A DNA stretch of 6,926 nucleotides from contig CAYVQP010000141.1 of the NCBI GenBank assembly GCA_964452775.1, forward strand, positions 1-6,926. Reading direction: 5' to 3'. The translations under genes and the position numbers were made by a program. This stretch comes from JACKCB01 sp964452775 (lineage in GTDB: Bacteria > Chloroflexota > Anaerolineae > Promineifilales > Promineifilaceae). This document shows, piece by piece, positions 1 through 5,620 of this stretch (positions within the stretch are counted from its first letter, which is position 1; every line of letters starts with the position of its first letter). Below the pieces are notes generated by a model. The model was not told where the DNA came from, did not search any database, and saw only the letters and a program-made list of their open reading frames with translations.

Positions 1-931
<931 letters not shown>

Positions 932-1072
932 GTACACTTCGTTTTCACGAAGGTTACGGTTGAATTTGTTGGGCACAAGCACTTTGCTTGTGTTCTGTCA
1001 CTTTTCAGTTGTTAAGGAGCTTTCTCAGCGTCGTTTCGCCGTCGCCCTGCCTGTTCAGCCGAGCGACTTCAG
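932..1072 (-). promoter_or_regulatory. 16S rRNA leader with hairpins
   Basis: Transcribed leader between the proximal rRNA promoter and the 16S 5' end. Two perfect hairpins can be seen: a 6-bp stem at 937-942/947-952 with a 4-base loop, and an 8-bp stem (CACAAGCA/TGCTTGTG) at 974-981/985-992 with a 3-base loop. A boxA-like element lies just upstream of them in transcription order. Such leaders normally pair with sequence beyond the 16S 3' end to form the RNase III processing stalk. The 3' partner is outside the window, so that pairing cannot be tested here. Confidence 0.75.
1009..1021 (-). promoter_or_regulatory. boxA-like rRNA antitermination element
   Basis: On the minus strand this reads AGCTCCTTAACAA, matching 11 of 13 bases of the E. 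coli rrn boxA TGCTCTTTAACAA. It lies about 50 bases into the transcript from the proximal promoter and about 80 bases before the 16S 5' end, the normal place for the NusB/S10-binding boxA of rRNA operons. The identification rests on sequence and position only. Confidence 0.7.
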
Positions 1073-1100
1073 ATTATAACAGCGTTTTATAGCCTGTCAA
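1073..1100 (-). promoter_or_regulatory. rRNA promoter, proximal (P2)
   Basis: On the minus strand there is a perfect -35 TTGACA (1095-1100), a 16-base spacer and a perfect -10 TATAAT (1073-1078). The -10 is preceded by TGT (1081-1079), giving an extended -10. The predicted start is near 1066, leaving a leader of about 135 bases before the 16S. This is a near-consensus sigma-70-type promoter directly upstream of an rRNA gene. Confidence 0.9.
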
Positions 1101-1235
1101 GCCCTTTGGCCGATGAATCTTTTTCGGATTCCGGCTGTCTATTGGACATAGACGGCTGTGTAACGCTATTCGTGTTGTATACGTCTTACTTCTTGACGCT
1201 GTTGTTGGCGCACTTCCATGTGCCAGTAATCGGGA

Positions 1236-1293
1236 ATTATAACAGGCTCAAAACGCGTGTCAAGAGCAATTTCAAGGTTTTTCAATTTTGGGG
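1236..1293 (-). promoter_or_regulatory. rRNA promoter, distal (P1), with AT-rich upstream element
   Basis: On the minus strand there is a perfect -35 TTGACA (1258-1263), a 16-base spacer and a perfect -10 TATAAT (1236-1241), preceded by TGT (1244-1242) as an extended -10. It repeats the architecture of the proximal promoter 163 bases away. Bases 1264-1293 upstream of the -35 are rich in A and T tracts against a GC-rich background, which resembles an UP element. The predicted start is near 1229. Confidence 0.88.
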
Positions 1294-1561
1294 CAAAAGT
1301 CGCTCCCTCCCGCCCCGTTTCTCGCGGCGCGCTCTCCTGGTGGCCGGCGGGCGTGGGGTGCAGAACCCGGCCGCAGCAAGGACACTCTCACGACGCTGCG
1401 GTTGCCGGCGGACAGCTTGCGCGCCGGCCACGCCGCTGCCGGCAACCACTTCGCCGTCCAGCCCTCCATGCAGGCGGGCATTCGCGCCTTGCGCCCTGCG
1501 AACAGATGTGCTAAATTTCGTTCCTGAGCGCCGGGTATAGCGGCGGCGGCCACGGCCCGAG
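1264..1561. other. GC-rich spacer without a recognised gene
   Basis: Apart from the AT-rich tract up to about 1293 that belongs to the distal rRNA promoter, this stretch is very GC-rich and contains no gene I recognise. Open frames exist on both strands, but they overlap each other, lack ribosome binding sites and have low-complexity Arg/Ala/Pro-rich translations typical of GC-rich non-coding DNA. The clearest structure is a perfect 10-bp inverted repeat, GGTTGCCGGC at 1400-1409 and its complement at 1438-1447, with a 28-base loop. The spacer separates the divergently transcribed rRNA and DinB/ankyrin genes. No convincing promoter for the latter was found. Confidence 0.6.
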
Positions 1562-1578
1562 AGACCTGCCAGGTTTTC
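1562..1578. repeat. Half copy of palindromic repeat family 1
   Basis: Bases 1562-1578 read AGACCTGCCAGGTTTTC, identical to the left arm plus first loop bases of the complete copy that begins at 1587. The right arm is absent and is replaced by CGCCAACT. The half copy can pair with the right arm of the full copy at 1606-1620 as an alternative to that copy's own left arm. Confidence 0.85.
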
Positions 1579-1586
1579 CGCCAACT

Positions 1587-1620
1587 AGACCTGCCAGGTT
1601 TTCTGAAACCTGGCAGGTCT
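1587..1620. repeat. Palindromic repeat family 1, copy A
   Basis: Perfect inverted repeat with 15-bp arms, AGACCTGCCAGGTTT (1587-1601) and its complement (1606-1620), around the 4-base loop TCTG. It ends 10 bases before the AAGGAG ribosome binding site of the DinB/ankyrin gene, so if transcribed the hairpin would sit in that gene's 5' leader. The same arms recur at 3147-3180 and, with one mismatch, at 5564-5603. Confidence 0.95.
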
Positions 1621-1641
1621 TATTAGGATGAAGGAGCAACA

Positions 1642-3144
1642 ATGAATGCTTTGACCCTGGAAAGCGCCGTCCAGCAGATGGCCGCGGCGATGATTTCGAT
1701 GACCGATGTTGACCTCAGCCAACCCTACGCCTGGGGGCCGCACGATGAGGGCGTCCGTTTTGCCATCCTGGGCAGCTTCCAGGAGCTACAGCAACTGGCG
1801 ATTGCCCTTCGCGCCCGGCGTGAGACTAGCGGTCGCCCCATCACGTCGGCGCAGCAGATGTTGGCGCAGAAGAACAGCGCCTATCGCGACATGCTTGCGA
1901 TCATGCTGGCGGCCGATGACGGCTGCATTGATATTGAGCCGAAGGCCGGCGAATGGCCACTGCGCCGGGTGCTGGGCCACATGATGGAGACGGAGCTGGC
2001 CTTCTTCTCGTTGGTGCATTATGGGGTGCGCCGGCAGCGCGTCGAGGAGGAGTTGCCGGCCGAGCTACCCGAGGAGGAGATTGAGCGCCTGTGGGGGCCG
2101 TATGCGGATTTCGCGCAACTGGTCGAGCACGGCGACCTGGCTAACTTGTTGTCCTTCTATCGCCGGGTGCATGGCCGGGCGCTGGCCGAGTTCGCGGACA
2201 TCACCGATGTGGAGCTGGAAGGTCCCTCTATTTGGTGGGAAGGAACTCCCTTCCCCGTCAGCCACCGGCTGCACCGGTTCGCGGCCCACGCCATCCAGCA
2301 TATTGCCCAACTGCAAAAGACCCTGGAGGGCATCGGCCGGCCGCCTTCTGAAGCGGGCCGATTGATTCGCCGGCTATTCGGCGCGCTGGCCGAAGTGGAG
2401 GCCGCGTTGATTGGCGACCCGGAGCTTGGCGCTGCAGAGCGACTGGAACTGGCCCAAACTATCGCCGGGCGCACCACGGGCGTGACCACGGTCGTGCAAC
2501 AGGCTCGGGAGTTGATTGCCGCCGTCCAGGCCGGCGATGTCGAGCGGGTGCGCGCGCTTATTGCTGCCAATCCCGCCCTGATTGACGCCTACAATTCGGA
2601 TAAGGTTTCGGCCCTGTTGGCAGCCGTTTACGCAAATCAGCCGGCAGTCGTCGAGGCGCTGCTCGATGCCGGCGCATTTTTGTTTACCTTCGAAGCGGCG
2701 GCGCTGGGCCGGCTGGAGCGCGTGCAAGAGATTGTGCAGAGTTGGCCGCCGGCGCTCGACCTCTTCGCTCACGACGGCTTCACCGCCCTGCAATTGGCCT
2801 GCTTCTTCGGCCGGGAGGATGTGGCCCTCTGGCTGATTGAGCAGGGAGCAGACGTTAATGCCCAGGCGAAGAACCGCATGTTGATCCGGCCCATCCACGC
2901 CACTGCCGCCAACGGAAACCTGCGCGTCCTGCAGGCGCTCCTGGAGCGAGGGGCCAAGGTGAACGCTGTGCAGGAGGGCGGCTACACCGCGTTGCATGAA
3001 GCCGCCCATCGCGGCGACCAGCCGATGGCGGAACTGTTGCTCTCCTTCGGCGCCAATCGCCTGGCGCGGAACGATGGCGGACAGTCGCCGGCCGATATTG
3101 CCCTGGCGGATGGATATGCGGCGCTGGCGCAGGAGCTTCTATAG
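1642..3144 (+). CDS. DinB-like domain / ankyrin-repeat fusion protein
   Basis: A 500-residue cytoplasmic protein with no signal peptide. Residues about 1-232 resemble the DinB/DUF664 four-helix fold. The likely metal-binding histidines are H113 in the LGHMMETE helix, then H216 and H220 in the HAIQHIAQLQKTL helix, the HxxxH spacing typical of DinB proteins. Residues about 285-500 are ankyrin repeats. The clearest are 378-410 (DGFTALQLACFFG..), 411-444 and 445-477 (GGYTALHEAAHRGD..). The repeats at 285-318, 319-348 and 349-377 are degenerate, and 478-500 is a capping half repeat. DinB-family proteins include thiol-dependent transferases and many uncharacterised members, and ankyrin arrays usually bind proteins, so the substrate and partner are unknown. 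The ATG at 1642 is preceded by AAGGAG (1631-1636) at 5-base spacing. The gene stands alone, with a family 1 hairpin immediately before and after it. The DinB assignment is by motif and overall resemblance. Confidence 0.88.
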   Translation: MNALTLESAVQQMAAAMISMTDVDLSQPYAWGPHDEGVRFAILGSFQELQQLAIALRARRETSGRPITSAQQMLAQKNSAYRDMLAIMLAADDGCIDIEPKAGEWPLRRVLGHMMETELAFFSLVHYGVRRQRVEEELPAELPEEEIERLWGPYADFAQLVEHGDLANLLSFYRRVHGRALAEFADITDVELEGPSIWWEGTPFPVSHRLHRFAAHAIQHIAQLQKTLEGIGRPPSEAGRLIRRLFGALAEVEAALIGDPELGAAERLELAQTIAGRTTGVTTVVQQARELIAAVQAGDVERVRALIAANPALIDAYNSDKVSALLAAVYANQPAVVEALLDAGAFLFTFEAAALGRLERVQEIVQSWPPALDLFAHDGFTALQLACFFGREDVALWLIEQGADVNAQAKNRMLIRPIHATAANGNLRVLQALLERGAKVNAVQEGGYTALHEAAHRGDQPMAELLLSFGANRLARNDGGQSPADIALADGYAALAQELL

Positions 3145-3146
3145 TC

Positions 3147-3180
3147 AGACCTGCCAGGTTTCAGAAAACCTGGCAGGTCT
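3147..3180. repeat. Palindromic repeat family 1, copy B, between convergent genes
   Basis: Perfect 15-bp arms, AGACCTGCCAGGTTT (3147-3161) and its complement (3166-3180), with loop CAGA. It fills almost the whole gap between two convergent genes: 2 bases after the TAG of the DinB/ankyrin gene and directly abutting the TAG (3183-3181) of the SnoaL-like gene. It could act as a bidirectional terminator or 3' end stabiliser, although neither side has a proper T-tract. Confidence 0.95.
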
Positions 3181-3564
3181 CTACCCCTTCACGTACGACA
3201 GTTTTTCACAAATCAGCTCGTCCCGCAGCCGGAACACATCCACCCCGCGCACGTGCCCCGGCTGCCCATCCTCCCCCACCCACGAGTACCGCCAGCGCAT
3301 GACACAGCGTTTGCGCCGGCCAAATATCTCCTCAATTTCGATGTGCGCTCGCGGCGACGCGCGGAAAAACTCCTGCCAGAACTGGGTGACGGCCGCCTTA
3401 CCCTCGTATACCGTGCCGTCAGGGGCCGGGGCGGTGTTCTCAAAGCGGCAGTCGTCGCTCATCAGGGCCATCATGCCGGCGACATCGCCCCGGTTGAAGG
3501 CCTCGTTAAAGGCCAGCACGATGCCGATGGCTGACTTCCCTTTGGATTGGCGGTTTGCACTCAT
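3181..3564 (-). CDS. SnoaL-like / NTF2-like family protein
   Basis: A 127-residue protein covering a whole SnoaL-like (NTF2 superfamily) alpha+beta barrel, about the usual family length. Typical features are the N-terminal helix pair with AFNRGDVAGMMALMSDDCRFEN (residues 19-40), the GTVYEGKAAVTQFWQEFF segment, and the C-terminal strands MRWRY, GVDVFRLRDELI and KLSYVKG. The superfamily includes ketosteroid isomerases, polyketide cyclases and many small-ligand-binding proteins of unknown function, and the residues seen do not decide among these. No signal peptide is present. The ATG at 3564 is the only good start. The nearest strong Shine-Dalgarno match, AGGAGG at 3587-3582, is 17 bases away, longer than normal, so initiation may be weak. 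The gene is divergent from tag and convergent with the DinB/ankyrin gene, and appears to be a single-gene unit. Confidence 0.88.
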   Translation of the reverse strand: MSANRQSKGKSAIGIVLAFNEAFNRGDVAGMMALMSDDCRFENTAPAPDGTVYEGKAAVTQFWQEFFRASPRAHIEIEEIFGRRKRCVMRWRYSWVGEDGQPGHVRGVDVFRLRDELICEKLSYVKG

Positions 3565-3604
3565 ATGGATTGCGCCTGCGACCTCCTGTTTTGCGACCGG
3601 CTCG

Positions 3605-3632
3605 TTGCGCCGGCGGGCGATTTCACTAGAAT
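3605..3632 (+). promoter_or_regulatory. Weak candidate promoter of tag
   Basis: On the plus strand a TAGAAT (3627-3632, 5 of 6 to the -10 consensus) is preceded, after 16 bases, by TTGCGC (3605-3610), a poor -35. The predicted start near 3639 would leave a leader of about 63 bases before the ATG at 3702. Only the -10 is good. Confidence 0.35.
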
Positions 3633-3655
3633 AGCATGCTCATTGGCGATGGCAA
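3628..3655 (-). promoter_or_regulatory. Candidate promoter of the SnoaL-like gene
   Basis: On the minus strand there is a -35 TTGCCA (3650-3655, 5 of 6 to consensus), a 16-base spacer and a -10 TATTCT (3628-3633, 4 of 6). The predicted start is near 3621, giving a leader of about 57 bases. The 16-base spacing equals that of both rRNA promoters in this window. Its -10 overlaps a possible opposite-strand -10 for tag. Confidence 0.45.
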
Positions 3656-3701
3656 GGGACTTAGCTCAGGTGGTCAGCACAGCAATATTCCGGTCCAAAC
3701 G

Positions 3702-4280
3702 ATGAACGAACTCACCCGCTGCGCCTGGGCCGGCGACGACCCGCTGATGCAACAATACCACGACCAGGAATGGGGCGTGCCCAAACACGACGACCGCCGG
3801 CTCTTCGAAGACCTCGTGCTCGATGGCGCGCAGGCCGGCCTCAGCTGGCAGACGATTCTGCGCAAGCGGGAGAACTACCGCCGCGCCTTCGATAACTTCG
3901 AGCCGGCGATCGTTGCCGCCTACGATGAGGCCCGCATAGAGGCCCTGCTCCAGGACCCCGGCATCATCCGCAACCGGCAAAAGATTCGCTCCGCCATCCA
4001 GAACGCGCAGGCCTGTCTGCGCGTCCAGCAGGAGTTCGGCAGCTTTGACGCCTATATCTGGGGCTTTGTGGACGGCAAGCCGGTGGTCAACCAGTGGCGA
4101 GAGATGGGCGAGCTGCCGGCCCAGACCGGCCTCTCGCAGCTGATCAGCAACGACCTGCGCAAGCGCGGCTTCAACTTCGTCGGCCCCACGATTGTCTACG
4201 CCTTCATGCAGGCCGTTGGCATGGTCAACGACCACACCGTTGACTGCTTCCGGTACCGTGAACTGCAGCCAACCGCGTGA
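3702..4280 (+). CDS. tag: DNA-3-methyladenine glycosylase I
   Basis: A 192-residue base-excision-repair enzyme that removes 3-methyladenine from alkylated DNA; E. coli Tag has 187 residues. The zinc-binding set of the family is complete: C7 (TRCAWAGDDP), H20 (YHDQEWGVP), and H178 with C182 (NDHTVDCF). Other family hallmarks are AGLSWQTILRKRENYRRAF (45-63), DPGIIRNRQKI (85-95) and KRGFNFVGPTIVYAFMQA (154-171). Residue 41 is Asp (LDGAQAGLSW) where E. coli Tag has Glu38, a residue that contacts the base. The ATG at 3702 is chosen because the preceding in-frame codons from 3636 are not Tag-like and lie at the predicted transcription start. No clear Shine-Dalgarno sequence precedes 3702, so the message may be nearly leaderless in initiation style. 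No adaptive-response partner gene such as ada or alkB is nearby. Confidence 0.96.
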   Translation: MNELTRCAWAGDDPLMQQYHDQEWGVPKHDDRRLFEDLVLDGAQAGLSWQTILRKRENYRRAFDNFEPAIVAAYDEARIEALLQDPGIIRNRQKIRSAIQNAQACLRVQQEFGSFDAYIWGFVDGKPVVNQWREMGELPAQTGLSQLISNDLRKRGFNFVGPTIVYAFMQAVGMVNDHTVDCFRYRELQPTA

Positions 4281-4421
4281 GCTGCCGGCTAGCGGGCTTG
4301 CGCTTGCTGACTGTATGCCTGTTTGCGCGTAGGACGGCCGGGCTGCCGCAAAGCAGTTCCGGGGAGCGTTTTAGCTTAGTTCTTCAACCAGCACGACCAC
4401 CTACACCGCCGTAAAGTTCCT

Positions 4422-4643
4422 CTACGAATCCCAACTATTCCGCTCCTGGTTTACGTACTCCTGCGCATCAATCCCCGTCCAGATGTCTTCTCCTAACCCC
4501 TCCAACTCCATGATGTTGCGAGCGGTCGACCCAACAACCTGCGCACGGACCATCCGAGTTAGCGTCTCGATGAGCTGAAGTCGCTGGGGCACATCGAGGC
4601 CCTCACTCATTCGCAAGATCTGGTCATACGTTGAAGTAACCAC
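4422..4643 (-). CDS. Antitoxin-like small protein, no partner toxin present
   Basis: A 73-residue acidic protein that resembles the small antitoxin-like proteins common in cyanobacteria and Chloroflexota, usually encoded next to PIN-domain toxins. The N-terminal half is helical (VTSTYDQILRMSEGLDVPQR, then LQLIETLTRMVRAQ). The C-terminal half has the recognisable pattern IMELEGLGEDIWTGID followed by AQEYVNQERNSWDS, expected to be the toxin-binding tail. The start is taken as GTG at 4643, preceded at 8 bases by GGAG (4655-4652). The open frame extends further upstream but that part has no family resemblance. Normally a toxin follows within a few bases. Here the 141 bases to the tag stop contain only a 9-codon frame starting GTG GTC GTG CTG GTT (4401-4372), so the gene looks like an orphan or a remnant of a decayed pair. 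Family naming is from memory of the pattern. Confidence 0.72.
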   Translation of the reverse strand: MVTSTYDQILRMSEGLDVPQRLQLIETLTRMVRAQVVGSTARNIMELEGLGEDIWTGIDAQEYVNQERNSWDS

Positions 4644-4697
4644 GTGCTTTTCTCCAATGCTCAAGAAGTCAGTCCGGCGCAAACCTGACCTGCACAC

Positions 4698-4703
4698 ATT
4701 ATA
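4698..4703 (-). promoter_or_regulatory. Candidate -10 element for the antitoxin-like gene
   Basis: A perfect TATAAT on the minus strand, about 55 bases before the GTG start at 4643, with a predicted start near 4691. No good -35 lies at 16-18 bases; the nearest resemblance is TTGGAC at 4729-4724 with a 20-base spacer. Supported by position and the -10 only. Confidence 0.4.
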
Positions 4704-4750
4704 CAGTGAAAAAGGCCGCATTGGTCCAAGTTGCCCTACCTCACGATTAC

Positions 4751-4780
4751 TGTACACGGGAGCTTCCGGGCTGGTATAAT
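4751..4780 (+). promoter_or_regulatory. Candidate extended -10 promoter facing the hydrolase gene
   Basis: On the plus strand TGGTATAAT (4772-4780) is a perfect extended -10 (TGn plus TATAAT). TGTACA (4751-4756) is a 4 of 6 match to the -35 at 18-base spacing. The predicted start near 4787 would give the hydrolase gene an unusually long leader of about 200 bases, made up mostly of a hairpin and the tandem repeat. Confidence 0.5.
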
Positions 4781-4800
4781 GACCGTGGCGACGACCGCTC

Positions 4801-4820
4801 TCCTTGGGTCCGCCCAAGGA
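4801..4820. repeat. Perfect 8-bp hairpin
   Basis: TCCTTGGG (4801-4808) and CCCAAGGA (4813-4820) form a perfect stem with a TCCG loop, directly before the tandem repeat. No T-tract follows on either strand, so it is not a standard intrinsic terminator. Confidence 0.7.
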
Positions 4821-4822
4821 CT

Positions 4823-4980
4823 AAACCCGCAGGTCTTTTACAGGTCACTCGCAGGGCAGATTCTTTCGATGAGACCTGCGGCGTGTCTTTATAAAACCCC
4901 GCAGTTCTTTCACAGATCACTCGCGGGGCAGATTCATTCGATGAGACCTGCGGGGTTTTGTAAAGAATTCTTTCGATGAG
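4823..4980. repeat. Structured tandem repeat, family 2 (two copies plus a fragment)
   Basis: Two imperfect copies with a period of 72 bases (4823-4892 and 4893-4962) are followed by a 15-base fragment (4966-4980) that repeats the core ATTCTTTCGATGAG. Each copy is bounded by inverted arms around a roughly 35-base centre. Copy 1 pairs CCGCAGGTCT (4827-4836) with AGACCTGCGG (4872-4881). Copy 2 pairs AAAACCCCGCAGTTCT (4893-4908) with AGACCTGCGGGGTTTT (4944-4959), 15 of 16 positions. The centres share ..TCACTCGC.GGGCAGATTC.TTCGATG. Because 72 is a multiple of three, both strands stay open and give periodic pseudo-proteins, which I do not consider genes. The array forms most of the region upstream of the hydrolase gene, and its last fragment ends 8 bases before the hydrolase ATG. 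Confidence 0.9.
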
Positions 4981-4988
4981 CCAATCAC

Positions 4989-5525
4989 ATGCCAAAAATC
5001 CAACTCGCTGACATCAACCTCTACTACGAATCCACCGGCGACGGCCCGCCGCTGCTCTTCATTCACGGCCTCGGCTCCAGCACCCGCGATTGGGAATTGC
5101 AGACCCCNNNNNNNNNNNNNNNNNNNNNNNNNNNNNNNNNNNNNNNNNNNNNNNNNNNNNNNNNNNNNNNNNNNNNNNNNNNNNNNNNNNNNNNNNNNNN
5201 NNNNNNNCAGGAGGACATTCGCCGGCAATTTGTCGAGCGTTGGGCGGAGAACGACCGCCGCGCTTACCTCGACGCCATGCGCGCCGCCGTCGGCTGGAGC
5301 GTCACCGTCCGGCTGCCGGAAATCAACATCCCTACCCTGGTCATGGCCGCCGACCAGGACTACACGCCGGTAGCGGCCAAGGAAGCCTACGTGGCCCTGA
5401 TGCCCCGCGCCGAGCTGCTGGTCATCCCGAATGCCCACCATGCCACGCCGGTGGAGCGGCCGGAAGAATTCAATGCGGCCCTACTCGATTTCCTCAAACA
5501 ACAGGACGGCCAGCCCGGACGGTGA
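4989..5525 (+). CDS. Alpha/beta hydrolase, interrupted by an assembly gap
   Basis: An alpha/beta hydrolase-fold enzyme (esterase, lactonase or C-C hydrolase type) seen in two parts. Residues 1-39 before the gap contain the first strands and the oxyanion-hole motif FIHGLGSS followed by DWELQ. After the gap, MAADQDYTPV carries the catalytic acid (one of the two Asp) and NAHHATPVERPEEFN carries the catalytic His, probably the second one (codon 5439-5441). The nucleophile elbow (GxSxG) and the lid are not visible and must lie in the run of N at 5108-5207. As drawn the protein has 178 residues, well below the usual 250-290, so the true gap is probably much longer than 100 bases. The two parts happen to be in frame, which proves nothing. 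The start at 4989 fits the family N-terminus, but only a weak ribosome-binding sequence precedes it. No signal peptide is seen and the substrate cannot be inferred. Confidence 0.88.
   Translation: MPKIQLADINLYYESTGDGPPLLFIHGLGSSTRDWELQTXXXXXXXXXXXXXXXXXXXXXXXXXXXXXXXXXXQEDIRRQFVERWAENDRRAYLDAMRAAVGWSVTVRLPEINIPTLVMAADQDYTPVAAKEAYVALMPRAELLVIPNAHHATPVERPEEFNAALLDFLKQQDGQPGR
5108..5207. other. Assembly gap (100 N)
   Basis: Exactly 100 undetermined bases, the conventional placeholder for a scaffold gap of unknown length. It lies inside the hydrolase gene and removes its nucleophile region. Genes or a rearrangement within the gap cannot be excluded. Confidence 0.98.
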
Positions 5526-5563
5526 TGGAGCTCAGCGCCGCCAATGAGGCCGGCCTGGCGACG

Positions 5564-5603
5564 CCAAGAGCTGCCAGGTTTTCGGAAACCTGGCAGGTCT
5601 TGG
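5564..5603. repeat. Palindromic repeat family 1, copy C
   Basis: Core arms AGAGCTGCCAGGTTT (5567-5581) and AAACCTGGCAGGTCT (5586-5600) surround the loop TCGG. There is one mismatch (5570 against 5597). The stem extends by CCA/TGG (5564-5566 with 5601-5603), giving 17 of 18 paired positions. It lies 38 bases after the hydrolase stop codon and 18 bases before the CRP-type operator, between two plus-strand genes. Confidence 0.92.
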
Positions 5604-5620
5604 TTCGCCCACCCGGCCAA

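Noticed and set aside
1489..1517. Promoter for the DinB/ankyrin gene (TTGCGC ... TAAATT)
   Set aside because: Both hexamers are weak (3 and 4 of 6) and no better than background.
1106..1540. A 144-codon plus-strand open frame
   Set aside because: It overlaps the distal rRNA promoter, has no ribosome binding site, and its second half is low-complexity Arg/Pro/Ala from GC-rich spacer.
1272..1584. Two overlapping minus-strand open frames of 93 and 100 codons
   Set aside because: They overlap each other in different frames, lack Shine-Dalgarno sequences and have Arg/Ala-rich composition. A decayed gene fragment cannot be excluded, but nothing supports one.
2374..3009. A 211-codon minus-strand open frame
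   Set aside because: Shadow of the DinB/ankyrin gene; the plus-strand frame has clear domains and a ribosome binding site.
3636..3701. Upstream in-frame start for the glycosylase
   Set aside because: The extra 22 residues have no counterpart in Tag proteins and the codon lies at or before the predicted transcription start.
3666..4235. A 189-codon minus-strand open frame
   Set aside because: Shadow of tag, opposite a gene with complete zinc ligands.
4644..4817. N-terminal extension of the antitoxin-like gene
   Set aside because: The upstream codons cross the candidate -10 element and show no family resemblance; GTG at 4643 has a properly spaced GGAG.
4823..4980. Possible CRISPR array
   Set aside because: Only two full copies, each itself palindromic with a conserved centre, no variable spacers and no cas genes.
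4731..4995. Periodic open frames on both strands across the tandem repeat
   Set aside because: The 72-base period is a multiple of three, so the frames stay open automatically. The 24-residue repeats are a by-product of the DNA repeat.
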